Positions 7,503-15,038 of a DNA stretch of 64,000 nt are shown piece by piece. Position 1 is the first letter of the stretch. The number at the start of each line of letters is the position of its first letter. This stretch comes from an uncultured Rhizobiaceae group bacterium (GTDB taxonomy: Bacteria; Pseudomonadota; Alphaproteobacteria; Rhizobiales; Rhizobiaceae): positions 124,001 through 188,000 of the forward strand of contig CALLUS010000014.1 in assembly GCA_938010435.1 (NCBI GenBank), written 5' to 3'. Position numbers and translations under genes: made by a program. The notes below the pieces were generated by a model. It saw only the letters and a list, made by a program, of their open reading frames with translations, searched no databases and was not told the origin of the DNA.

Positions 7503-8111
7503 CTAAACATCGAAGGCCTCAGGCGTGTCAAAGTCTTTCGCCGCAGCAACACCGATCTCCACTTCGATGATCTTATCCCTATGAACGTTCATCACAGATC
7601 TTGCACCTGCATCTCCGTCAAGCTGTTTCAGCTCGGCGAAAAAATCCACCCCAAACAAAACCGGATTACCCCATTCACCTTCATTGGTGGCCACAACGAT
7701 GCAATCGCTGCCCGCGTGATTTTCAAATGCTGCGATAAGCGCATTGATATGATCCGCTGTCACCAGTGGCATATCACCTAACAATATCATCACATGGGCC
7801 AGCCCCCGCAAACGATAGATTCCAGCGCGAATGGAACCGGCCATACCGTTGGCAAAATCTCCATTAACGAATATGCCGAGACCTTCCGGCAGCGCGGCTT
7901 CAACGGCATCCGCTTCATGGCCCAAGGCTGCTGAAACCCGTTCCAATCGACTGGCCAACGCTGAATCCGCCACATGACATACAAGAGATTTACCGTTCCA
8001 CATTTCCAAAAGCTTGTTGCGTGACCCCATACGGGTGGATTGGCCAGCCGCCAGAATGACACCACAGATAGGTTGCACGGAATTGGTAACTTTCATGGGT
8101 TCACCCCTCAC
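7503..8111 (-). CDS. Molybdenum-cofactor cytidylyl/guanylyltransferase-like protein (MocA/MobA-like)
   Basis: This 202-residue protein opens with GVILAAGQSTRMGSRNKLL, the nucleotide-binding signature of the NTP_transf_3 (MobA/MocA) fold, followed by ILLGDMPLVT, which holds the metal-binding Asp. Such enzymes attach CMP or GMP to molybdopterin; placement in an operon with XdhC-type genes favours the MocA role of making molybdopterin cytosine dinucleotide for xanthine dehydrogenase-family or CO dehydrogenase-family enzymes. It is the last gene of a six-gene minus-strand operon and overlaps the preceding molybdopterin-binding gene by 11 bases, so it is probably translationally coupled. Specificity for CTP rather than GTP is inferred. 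Confidence 0.85.
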   Translation of the reverse strand: MRGEPMKVTNSVQPICGVILAAGQSTRMGSRNKLLEMWNGKSLVCHVADSALASRLERVSAALGHEADAVEAALPEGLGIFVNGDFANGMAGSIRAGIYRLRGLAHVMILLGDMPLVTADHINALIAAFENHAGSDCIVVATNEGEWGNPVLFGVDFFAELKQLDGDAGARSVMNVHRDKIIEVEIGVAAAKDFDTPEAFDV

Positions 8112-9099
8112 GCGGTTGCGGGCGGGAGGTGATTTCCATTAGCAAACCTCCAACGCCAAGGCTAGAAATATAGTCGTCATCCACGGGCAATTGCGCCAAC
8201 AGACGTTGCAAAACCCAGTCAAACCCATTTTCTGCCGGACTGCGCGCGCACCCGGGCGCACCAATCACCAGTTTACCGTCAAGCTCTCCGATCATCAACA
8301 AATTCCCCGGGTCCACGGGCATACCGAGGCGAATGACGTGCCCCCCTGCCGTTTCCAGAGCTGCGGGGATAACATCTTGCCTGTCAGTGATTGCAGACGC
8401 GCCGAAAACCACAATCAGATCGGTACGGTTGCGCATCACACACATGGCTGCCGACAATTCCCGCACATCGTGCGCAACCCGCATTTCTTCCGTGAGCGAA
8501 CTGCCTGCCACTTCTAATCGTGCGTGGAGTGTGCCGCGTGTCTTGTCCATTGTTGTCGATTTAAGAGAGGGAAGTTTTGTGGCAATCAAACCCACATTGA
8601 AAGGCACGGAAGGTGTGATGCTGACAACAGCATGCGATTGCGCTTCGGCAAGCACTTCGTCGAGTGCGTGTTGCGAAACGGCAAATGGAATAATTTTAAC
8701 AGTGGCCACCATACGCCCCGCTTCCACAAAGACACCATCGTTCAAAGTGGCCAATGTGATCTCTGGTGAGATGCGGTTTAGCGTATTGATCACATCAGCT
8801 TTCGCGTGAAAAATGCCGGCACTAGCGGTGTAAAAATTCACCCGTCCCGTGAAAGCAGTTTTGGGTTCGATCTGCTCCGAAGCCAAAATATCTGCGATTC
8901 GACCAGCGGCAATATCCTCCGCCACATCACCATCACTCAATTGAGCAACGATGATGGCGTCCATTTTAGCACTTTTCAATGCAATGATATCATTAGCGGA
9001 CAACACATGCCCTTTTTGCAACACGCCGCTGGGCAAAGCCAATTTGTGAGCCAGCACCGCACCTTCCGCCGAGGCCACATCTACCGAACCAAACTTCAC
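8101..9099 (-). CDS. Molybdopterin-binding protein (MoeA/MogA-like domain)
   Basis: The 332-residue product has a MoeA-like beginning (GSVDVASAEGAVLAHKL, then GHVLSANDIIAL) and in its second half the MoCF_biosynth fold, visible as DLIVVFGASAITDRQDVIPAALETAGG and MPVDPGNLLMIGELDGKLVIGAPGCARSP. It is expected to bind molybdopterin or its precursor in the cytosol. Related proteins in Rhizobiales lie, as here, between XdhC genes and a MocA-like transferase and help load cofactor into molybdenum hydroxylases. It overlaps the upstream XdhC gene by four bases (ATGA). The precise chemistry is not known to me. Confidence 0.8.
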   Translation of the reverse strand: MKFGSVDVASAEGAVLAHKLALPSGVLQKGHVLSANDIIALKSAKMDAIIVAQLSDGDVAEDIAAGRIADILASEQIEPKTAFTGRVNFYTASAGIFHAKADVINTLNRISPEITLATLNDGVFVEAGRMVATVKIIPFAVSQHALDEVLAEAQSHAVVSITPSVPFNVGLIATKLPSLKSTTMDKTRGTLHARLEVAGSSLTEEMRVAHDVRELSAAMCVMRNRTDLIVVFGASAITDRQDVIPAALETAGGHVIRLGMPVDPGNLLMIGELDGKLVIGAPGCARSPAENGFDWVLQRLLAQLPVDDDYISSLGVGGLLMEITSRPQPREG

Positions 9100-9797
9100 G
9101 TCTTTTTGCCTAGTGTTACAGGCTTGCGTTGCGTCTCAATAATTTGCCCCATAATCGCCACCGCAATCTCTGCAGGCGTCGCCGCACCAATATTCAACCC
9201 GATAGGCGCTCGAATGCGGTCAACAACTTCTTGATCAGCCCCGGCTTCCAACAAGCGCAAAACTCGTTTTGCATGGGTTTTACGACTGCCCAACGCACCC
9301 ACGTAAAAGCAACCTGCATCCAAAGCAGCTTTCAGCGGATAATCATCAATCTTGGAATCGTGGGTCACAGCAACCAGCGCAGTAAAGGGGTCGAGATAGT
9401 CATCCCCCATCATATCTTCGGGCCATTCCGCATGAAGCGTATAACCTTCAAACCGTTCTGGCGTCGCAAACGCCGTGCGCGGGTCAATGATAGTAAGGTC
9501 ATAGCCACAAGCAGCAGCCATGGGCGCAATCGCTTGAGAGATATGAACGGCGCCAATCAAAACCAAACGCACAGACGGGACATAAACCTGCACAAATTGG
9601 TCACCATTTTCCATTTCTTCTATGCCGGATTTTCCCGACTTCAATCGACTGAAAAGAATTTCGCTAAGCGGATCTGCAATAATTTCATCCGACAAAACCA
9701 AACGCTTTGCACCCGATGATAAGTTCGTCACCACAATGGCTGGCTGGCGCGCTTCACGCGCTGCGTTCAATGATATGAGTAGAGATTGGTCCATCAA
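9096..9797 (-). CDS. XdhC-family protein, Rossmann (C-terminal) half
   Basis: This 233-residue protein carries the XdhC Rossmann domain (PF13478): VLIGAVHISQAIAPMAAACGYDLTIIDPR, VTHDSKIDDYPLKAAL and FYVGALGSRKTHAKR. XdhC proteins bind the molybdenum cofactor, promote its sulfuration and insert it into xanthine dehydrogenase-family enzymes. In the classic protein the N-terminal CoxI domain and this domain form one chain; here the N-terminal half is a separate gene just upstream, overlapping by four bases, which should keep the two products stoichiometric. The first 70 residues (NAAREARQPAIVVTNLSSGAKRLV) resemble a shortened additional CoxI-like domain. The end overlaps the molybdopterin-binding gene. 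Confidence 0.88.
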   Translation of the reverse strand: MMDQSLLISLNAAREARQPAIVVTNLSSGAKRLVLSDEIIADPLSEILFSRLKSGKSGIEEMENGDQFVQVYVPSVRLVLIGAVHISQAIAPMAAACGYDLTIIDPRTAFATPERFEGYTLHAEWPEDMMGDDYLDPFTALVAVTHDSKIDDYPLKAALDAGCFYVGALGSRKTHAKRVLRLLEAGADQEVVDRIRAPIGLNIGAATPAEIAVAIMGQIIETQRKPVTLGKKT

Positions 9798-10129
9798 GTT
9801 GCCACCGGTTCCACATAAATTTTAATGCGTCCACCGCACGACAGACCAACTTCCCATGCAGTTTCATCTGCAACACCAAACTCAAGCATTTTGGGTTCAC
9901 CGCTCTCAATGGCATCAACCGCATCGAACACGACGGCTCCTTCCACACAGCCACCGGAAACTGACCCTTCAAAATTGCCATCGCTGTCAATCACCAAGTG
10001 ACTACCTGTTGGTCGTGGCGCAGAACCCCATGTTTCAACAACAGTGGCAATGGCGATCTGGCGACCTTCATCAGCCCAGTTTTGAGCAACGGTTAGTGCG
10101 TCAAATTTGTCTTTAATCATATCAACCAT
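9794..10129 (-). CDS. XdhC/CoxI-family protein, N-terminal half
   Basis: At 111 residues this is only the XdhC_CoxI domain (PF02625). The diagnostic block is VVETWGSAPRPTGSHLVID followed by FEGSVSGGCVEGAVV, where the glycine-rich loop and conserved Cys are typical. It would act with the Rossmann-half protein encoded next in the operon to handle molybdenum cofactor for a CO dehydrogenase/xanthine dehydrogenase-type enzyme. The final four bases overlap the next start. Twenty-one bases separate it from the CoxE-like gene. Being split from its partner is a known variant and not a sign of decay, since both frames are intact. Confidence 0.88.
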   Translation of the reverse strand: MVDMIKDKFDALTVAQNWADEGRQIAIATVVETWGSAPRPTGSHLVIDSDGNFEGSVSGGCVEGAVVFDAVDAIESGEPKMLEFGVADETAWEVGLSCGGRIKIYVEPVAT

Positions 10130-10150
10130 GGTTTCAATTTAAGCTTGTTT

Positions 10151-11359
10151 TTAATTGAAACAACGCTTGGCACTTCCAAGGGCTGCACAAATATCCGCAA
10201 GTGAATTAAGTGAATGCACTGTGCGAAAATCATCCACAAAGGGCAACATGGTCCGCACGCCAGCAGCACGTGGTTCAAACCCTTCAAACCGCAACAATGG
10301 ATTGAGCCAAATCAAACGGCGACAAGATTTTTGCAACCGTTCCATTTCTTTCGCCAACTGCACCATTTCATGTTCGTCAGCGGCGCGCTCCAATCCGTCA
10401 GTAATCAACAGCACCACTGCGCCCTGCCCCAAAACCCGCCGACCCCATTGCCGATTAAAATCGTGCAACGTGGACCCGATACGCGTGCCGCCTTCCCAGT
10501 CCACTACCTGATCAGCTACATCATCCAACGCCTCATCAGGGTCTTTGTTGCGCAATGCACGGGTAACATTGGTGAGGCGCGTGCCAAACAAGAATGTGTG
10601 AACCCGTTTTCGCTTGTCCGTGAGTGCATGGAGGAAATGTAAAAATATACGCGAATATTGGCTCATAGAACCCGAGATATCAGCCAACACAACCAATGGA
10701 GGTTGCACCAACCGTGGTTCCTTGAAACTGGGTAAAATAAGATCGCCACCTGTTGCCATACTCTTGCGCATAACAGCGCGCGCATCAAACACACGACCTT
10801 TGTTAGACGTCCTGAAACGGCGAGTTTTCACTTGGTCGATCGGCAAACGTAGGTTTTGAATTTCAGCACGAGCCTGAGAAAACTCTGCAGCGGACATTTG
10901 AGCGAAATCTTTCTCACGCAACACTTCTTTGGCGCTCATTGAAAAAGAAGCATCAACCTCAAGCTCAGGTTTTTCTTGTGTTTCTTTCTCTCCATTGTCT
11001 TGAAACAGCGCTTCCGCCACCCGCGATTGTCCGGCTTTCGGTTTTGCCGCCGGTTCGTTCGGGTTTGCCATGGGCGAAAACATTGCGATCATTTTATTGA
11101 CCAAATCACGCGAGCGCCAATAAAGCTTAAAGGCTTCATCAAATACCGGATGATCTTCTTTACGGGTCACGAAGACGCAATGCAGCGTCCAATATAAATC
11201 ATCGCGATCACCAAGCCCGGCAGCTTCCACAGCGCGAACCGCATCCACGACGCTAGACGGTCCAAGCTTTAAGCCCGCATCACGCAACGTTCGCGCGAAA
11301 TACAATATATTCTCAGGCAAACGTCCGCCTATTGCGGTTGTTGGTTGAGTTGCAATCAC
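10151..11359 (-). CDS. CoxE-like von Willebrand factor A domain protein
   Basis: The 402-residue product belongs to the VWA/CoxE family (PF05762). The VWA domain occupies the second half: LVVLADISGSMSQYS gives the MIDAS DxSxS motif, and GAVVLLITDGLERAADEH the later Asp of the fold. The N-terminal half is helical and charged, as in other MoxR partners. In carboxydotrophs CoxE works with the AAA+ ATPase CoxD to assemble the CuSMoO2 site of CO dehydrogenase after cofactor insertion. Here the CoxD-like gene lies immediately upstream, only 12 bases away. No CO dehydrogenase structural genes are in the window, so the client enzyme is unknown. Confidence 0.87.
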   Translation of the reverse strand: MIATQPTTAIGGRLPENILYFARTLRDAGLKLGPSSVVDAVRAVEAAGLGDRDDLYWTLHCVFVTRKEDHPVFDEAFKLYWRSRDLVNKMIAMFSPMANPNEPAAKPKAGQSRVAEALFQDNGEKETQEKPELEVDASFSMSAKEVLREKDFAQMSAAEFSQARAEIQNLRLPIDQVKTRRFRTSNKGRVFDARAVMRKSMATGGDLILPSFKEPRLVQPPLVVLADISGSMSQYSRIFLHFLHALTDKRKRVHTFLFGTRLTNVTRALRNKDPDEALDDVADQVVDWEGGTRIGSTLHDFNRQWGRRVLGQGAVVLLITDGLERAADEHEMVQLAKEMERLQKSCRRLIWLNPLLRFEGFEPRAAGVRTMLPFVDDFRTVHSLNSLADICAALGSAKRCFN

Positions 11360-11371
11360 GTCAACGACCGA

Positions 11372-12319
11372 TCAAATCGACGGCATGCCGGAGCCTGCAA
11401 TGGCACCAGCACTACGGGCTTCAGACTTAATTTGCTTTAAAATTTCAGCGCCTTCACTGCCCTGAATTTGTGCAATATCATCTTGATATTTCAACAACAC
11501 ACCCAGCGTGTCTGAAATGGCTTGCGGGTCAAGCGCTACCTTATCGAGTTCCATCAAGGCCGTTGCCCAATCCAAGGTTTCGGCAATGCCCGGATTTTTA
11601 AAGAGTTCTTTCGTGCGCAATTCTTGGACATAAGCCACAATTTCTTGGCTGAGAGTCTCATCAGCTCCTGGAACCTTTTTACGCACAATATCCAGCTCCC
11701 GTTCAGCATCGGGATAATCGACCCAGTGATATAGGCAACGGCGTTTCAACGCATCGTGTATTTCTCTGGTTCGGTTTGTGGTCACAATGACAATTGGCGG
11801 TTCTTTAGCTTTAATTGTTCCAAGTTCGGGAATGGTGACTTGAAAGTCTGACAACACTTCTAAAAGGAATGCTTCAAAGGCTTCATCTGTGCGGTCCAAC
11901 TCATCAATCAGCAACACAGGGGTTACGCCTTCCACCTGCTGCAACGCTTGCAGCAACGGGCGACGGATCAAAAATCGTTCAGAAAAAACACCATCTTCCA
12001 TAGCGTCTTTATTGGTGTCGCGCGAAGCCTCGCGCATTCGAATTTCCACCATTTGCGCTGCATAGTTCCACTCATAGACAGCAGATGAGATATCCAACCC
12101 CTCATAACATTGCAGCCGGATCAACGGACGCTTCAATTGATCAGCAAGCACTTTCGCAATTTCAGTTTTGCCGACACCCGCCTCACCTTCCAAAAACAAC
12201 GGGCGTTGCATCTTCAATGAAAGATACAAAACGGTGGCTAGCGAACGGTCAGCCACATAATCAGCAGCGTTCAACAGATCGAGTGTTTCATCAATAGAAA
12301 CGGGAATTTTGGATGTCAT
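11372..12319 (-). CDS. CoxD-like MoxR-family AAA+ ATPase
   Basis: The 315-residue protein has Walker A GEAGVGKTEIAKVLA, Walker B VTPVLLIDELDRTDEAFEAF, sensor 1 IVIVTTNRTREIHDAL and the arginine-finger/sensor 2 region KRRCLYHWVDYP, the pattern of MoxR-type AAA+ chaperone ATPases. Paired with a CoxE-like VWA protein and XdhC proteins it corresponds to CoxD, a membrane-associated ATPase needed for maturing the active site of molybdenum hydroxylases. It is the first gene of the six-gene operon (12319 down to 7503). The 122 bases between it and the divergent kinase gene must hold both promoters, but I cannot pick convincing boxes. Confidence 0.88.
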   Translation of the reverse strand: MTSKIPVSIDETLDLLNAADYVADRSLATVLYLSLKMQRPLFLEGEAGVGKTEIAKVLADQLKRPLIRLQCYEGLDISSAVYEWNYAAQMVEIRMREASRDTNKDAMEDGVFSERFLIRRPLLQALQQVEGVTPVLLIDELDRTDEAFEAFLLEVLSDFQVTIPELGTIKAKEPPIVIVTTNRTREIHDALKRRCLYHWVDYPDAERELDIVRKKVPGADETLSQEIVAYVQELRTKELFKNPGIAETLDWATALMELDKVALDPQAISDTLGVLLKYQDDIAQIQGSEGAEILKQIKSEARSAGAIAGSGMPSI

Positions 12320-12441
12320 AAATGGCTGCTCAATCGAAGGTCAATTTAAACAACCTACACAGCGAATTGCGGAAACAAAAGACAATTGAGTGACGCATAT
12401 ACGCACAAAAAGACCAGCAACTTGCGCTTAAAGAATAGAAA

Positions 12442-13302
12442 ATGCAAAAAGTAAACATGACCACCGACCACATCTTGCCTTTGGAGTTAAGCGCCAAGTT
12501 TAACGTGTCTTCCATATGTTTTGTAGAGGAAACCGCGATTGCCTCTATTTGGAAAGTTCAAAGGTCGGACGGGCAATTCGCTGCTCTGAAATCCTATAGA
12601 AAAGCAAATATGGGCAATGAAAGCTGCGGATATAAATTTCTAAAGTCCTTGAACGGAGAAGCCGCAGCTCTGGTTTTTGAGCAAAGCGCGACATGTGCCG
12701 TGATCGAATGGCTAGATGGACCTTCTTTGGGTGATCTCACTCGAAATGGAAAGGATGAACAAGCGGCAACCGAACTTGTTTCTGTTGCAAACAGAATTCA
12801 TGCTGCACCTCGCTCCCAGATGCTGGAATTGCCGTTACTGGAAGACTGGTTTGAAGCACTTTTTACGACTAAGTTCGGAGCCGATTGTCCTCCAATTGCG
12901 CACAAAAACCTTTTGAAATCCAGAAACATTGCCCAACACCTCTTACAAGAACAACAAGACATTCAACCACTACATGGCGATTTACATCACGATAACATAC
13001 GGTTGGGTAAGCGAGGTTATTGCGCTTTTGATGCTAAAGGAGTTTTGGGCGAAAGAGCCTATGAATTGGCAAATGCGTTCCGCAATCCAAAAGGCGCGCC
13101 AGATTTGATACAAGACCCTGAACGCATCAGATACCTATACCGTTTGTGGAGTAAGCATTTTTGTGTCGAGCAACATCGATTGATACAATGGGCAGCGGTC
13201 AAATCTGCACTTTCAATCGCTTGGCGTGGTTCTGGAACAGTTACGATAGATCCCGAATTTGATCTTCTCGATATTTTTCTTTCAATTCTTGACGAGCAGT
13301 AA
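12442..13302 (+). CDS. APH(6)/hydroxyurea phosphotransferase-like kinase
   Basis: The 286-residue product carries the aminoglycoside/hydroxyurea kinase pattern: QPLHGDLHHDNIRLG as the catalytic loop (HGDxHxxN) and CAFDAKGVLGERAYELANAFRNP, where Asp of FDAKG is the metal ligand of the DFG-equivalent and the AYELAN-FRNP block is typical of PF04655. The family includes streptomycin 6-phosphotransferases and a hydroxyurea kinase; many chromosomal members have no proven resistance role. It stands alone, divergent from the coxD-like gene. An in-frame ATG at 12457 is an alternative start. A weak hairpin CCAAAC-AAAA-GTTTGG follows at 13319-13334. Resistance should not be assumed from homology. Confidence 0.75.
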   Translation: MQKVNMTTDHILPLELSAKFNVSSICFVEETAIASIWKVQRSDGQFAALKSYRKANMGNESCGYKFLKSLNGEAAALVFEQSATCAVIEWLDGPSLGDLTRNGKDEQAATELVSVANRIHAAPRSQMLELPLLEDWFEALFTTKFGADCPPIAHKNLLKSRNIAQHLLQEQQDIQPLHGDLHHDNIRLGKRGYCAFDAKGVLGERAYELANAFRNPKGAPDLIQDPERIRYLYRLWSKHFCVEQHRLIQWAAVKSALSIAWRGSGTVTIDPEFDLLDIFLSILDEQ

Positions 13303-13484
13303 AAAGAAACAATGGGTTCCAAACAAAAGTTTGGTTAATTGCGCTTCGTCAAACCGCCTCCACCAAATGATAACGGCAATATTGTTCATCTTGGCTTAGC
13401 AAACATCCATGTCGTTGCTCCCAAGCGCCCGATTTTAGATTCCCTCAAACCGGTTCAAGTCTTCCTGGACATCGTCAATAGCTC

Positions 13485-13523
13485 AAAAAAAGACCCGTTC
13501 AATTCCGAAGAATCAAACGGGTC
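13485..13523 (-). terminator. Intrinsic terminator of the candidate small RNA
   Basis: Stem GACCCGTT (13523-13516) pairs with AACGGGTC (13499-13492), with inner ATTC/GAAT pairing around a CGGA-type loop, followed on the minus strand by seven T (13491-13485). Confidence 0.85.
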
Positions 13524-13533
13524 AAACAGTCGT

Positions 13534-13590
13534 TCAGGGGCGATCGACGACTGCAATTAGTTGGGTTACTTGATCCAAAAAATGTTTCAT
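13534..13590 (-). CDS. 18-residue small ORF inside the candidate small RNA
   Basis: ATG at 13590 opens MKHFLDQVTQLIAVVDRP and stops at TGA 13536-13534. It is preceded by GGAAGTGGGGGACT, an unusually G-rich ribosome-binding region at good spacing. The peptide has no run of one amino acid that would mark a classic biosynthetic leader. It lies between the predicted transcript start and a hairpin plus terminator, the layout of leader peptides, but no gene follows. Translation is unproven. Confidence 0.35.
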   Translation of the reverse strand: MKHFLDQVTQLIAVVDRP

Positions 13591-13633
13591 AGTCCCCCAC
13601 TTCCAAAATAGTAACATTTTTGAGATCTTTGAC

Positions 13634-13649
13634 TGTGAGAAAAATCACA
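13634..13649. promoter_or_regulatory. CRP-type operator TGTGA-N6-TCACA
   Basis: The sequence is the exact consensus palindrome TGTGA-GAAAAA-TCACA. Its centre (13641.5) is 31 bases from the centre of the TACTAT -10 box on the minus strand, matching the position of a class II activator site near -41.5. It begins about 20 bases beyond the lysE stop. The regulator itself is not in the window, but a class III nucleotide cyclase is (45954-47333). Confidence 0.5.
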
Positions 13650-13667
13650 CTCATGATTTACCAAACG

Positions 13668-14264
13668 TCACGTACGCAACATCGGCCAAAGTGACCCCAC
13701 CAATGCCAACGCCATTATAGTATTGAATAGTTTGAGCTTTTTGGGATCTTTCAAAAAATTTCGCATGGCCGTGCCAAATCCGGCCCATATAGAAACAGAT
13801 GGAAAATTTACAAAACAAAACGCAAAGACGACGATTAGAACATTGATCGTATAGTCACCTTCTGTCGTATAGGTCGCCATTGCCGTTGCAGCCATTACCC
13901 AAGCTTTCGGATTAACCCATTGAAACAAGGCCGCACTCAGAAACATCATGGGGCGTGCTTCACCACCTTTAATTTCAACCGGTCCTGAATTGTAAATCTT
14001 CCAAGCCAACCAGAGCATATAGGCTCCTCCAGCAATTTTGATTGCCAAAAAGATTGGAGGATATTGCTTCAAGACAACGCCCAATCCAGCACCAACAGCC
14101 GCCAGTAAAACCCCAAACCCAAACGCAATACCAAACATGTGCGGTACCGTGCGGCGCAGTCCAAAATTTACGCCAGAAGAAAACAGCATGATGTTATTCG
14201 GCCCGGGCGTAACGGATGATACAAATGAAAAAATCAATAGAGCTGAAAATGTGGCGAGTGTCAT
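13668..14264 (-). CDS. LysE/RhtB-family amino-acid exporter
   Basis: The 198-residue protein is a six-helix inner-membrane exporter of the LysE/RhtB superfamily. Typical blocks are SSVTPGPNNIMLFSSGVNFG near the N terminus (the family's PGP motif), VLKQYPPIFLAIKIAGGAYMLWLAWKI and FQWVNPKAWVMA. Members export lysine, threonine, homoserine lactone-type compounds or other amino acids using the proton gradient; the substrate is not readable. It follows the Cys-rich lipoprotein gene by 28 bases on the same strand and may be co-transcribed with it. No terminator stands between its stop and the CRP-type site. Confidence 0.9.
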   Translation of the reverse strand: MTLATFSALLIFSFVSSVTPGPNNIMLFSSGVNFGLRRTVPHMFGIAFGFGVLLAAVGAGLGVVLKQYPPIFLAIKIAGGAYMLWLAWKIYNSGPVEIKGGEARPMMFLSAALFQWVNPKAWVMAATAMATYTTEGDYTINVLIVVFAFCFVNFPSVSIWAGFGTAMRNFLKDPKKLKLFNTIMALALVGSLWPMLRT

Positions 14265-14292
14265 TGTAGAATCATTTCATTTCCACATTCAT

Positions 14293-15036
14293 TCAATCAG
14301 CTGACTGAAGAAACGTCTCTTCCAATTGTTTGGCATAACTGCACGCTTCGTCTTCAGCATCTAGCACACAAGCCTTCGTTAATTTTTGCTTCGAAACAGA
14401 GAGGTTCTTTTCTGCGCCCTGACCTCTACCATAGGCCTCTCCCAACATAGCGCAGCCCCACGCATCATTGTGCTCACAGCCCGTTTTGAAGAGTTCAAAG
14501 GTACAAGCGTAACCATTGGACTTTAAATTTTGTGACAGCGGGTCGGCTTCAGATGGATAGTTCAACAACCCACCTCCACGGTTTGTGCAACCCGACGCAC
14601 TGCCTGTGGCACAAGCCAGCGCATAAGTTTTACGACCTGGTGTTGTCCCGATTTCTTCATGTGTTCCCGCGCCTTCCAGAGCTTGCGCCAGCGACAGGCA
14701 GACGTTTGCATCACCATCCAAACAGATGGACAAACACAGCTCCGGCGAAAGCGAACATAGATGTTGGTCCAATTCCTCTGCACCCAGCACTACATTCATT
14801 ACGTTTGTGATGAGTGATTGTTCCTTACCAAAGTGCTTAGCGGGACATTGGTTGAAATAGGTGTTGAATTTTTCATGACCATCCACTTTTTTTGCAACGG
14901 ACTTGAGAGCTGCAAGCTTTTTGCTCTCATCTTCTATGCGCTCTTCAATCTGTTGTTCGATATTGGTGAATTCTTCGATCTCATTACAACCAACAAGCAT
15001 CATTCCACACAGTGCAAAAACAAACCATCGCAACAT
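14293..15036 (-). CDS. Cys-rich lipoprotein with Sel1-like repeats
   Basis: The N terminus MLRWFVFALCGMMLVGC is a lipoprotein signal with lipobox LVGC, so the mature protein should be lipid-anchored in the envelope. After a charged coiled segment (EEFTNIEQQIEERIEDESKKL) come Cys-paired helical repeats such as YACTFELFKTGCEHNDAWGC, AMLGEAYGRGQGAEKN and KACVLDAEDEACSYAKQLE. The spacing resembles the disulfide-linked Sel1-like repeats of Hcp proteins. Such repeats mediate protein contacts; no enzyme activity is implied. An overlapping GTG at 15039 is possible, but the ATG at 15036 is preferred. It directly abuts the ilvH stop, so it may be read as the last gene after ilvI-ilvH. Confidence 0.7.
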   Translation of the reverse strand: MLRWFVFALCGMMLVGCNEIEEFTNIEQQIEERIEDESKKLAALKSVAKKVDGHEKFNTYFNQCPAKHFGKEQSLITNVMNVVLGAEELDQHLCSLSPELCLSICLDGDANVCLSLAQALEGAGTHEEIGTTPGRKTYALACATGSASGCTNRGGGLLNYPSEADPLSQNLKSNGYACTFELFKTGCEHNDAWGCAMLGEAYGRGQGAEKNLSVSKQKLTKACVLDAEDEACSYAKQLEETFLQSAD

Positions 15037-15038
15037 CA

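Larger units (their letters stand above)
13485..13600 (-). ncRNA. Candidate small RNA with 18-codon leader-like ORF and intrinsic terminator
   Basis: The 365-base gap between the kinase and lysE genes is not empty. On the minus strand it has, in order, a CRP-type palindrome (13634-13649), a possible -10 box TACTAT (13613-13608), a predicted start near 13600, a G-rich ribosome-binding stretch, an 18-codon ORF, a stem CAGTCGT/ACGACTG (about 13552-13529) with a CGCCCCT loop, and a strong terminator. The next gene downstream on this strand is in the opposite orientation, so the transcript does not lead into a coding gene. The loop CCCC could pair with the 5' GGGGG. Everything fits a short regulated RNA, but its existence is inferred from layout alone. 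Confidence 0.5.

Noticed and set aside
9129-9719. 196-codon plus-strand frame over the XdhC gene
   Set aside because: Antisense shadow; the minus-strand XdhC motifs are unmistakable.
12442-13302. Calling the APH(6)-like gene a streptomycin-resistance determinant
   Set aside because: The family is broad and this copy shows no mobile context; homology alone does not show resistance.
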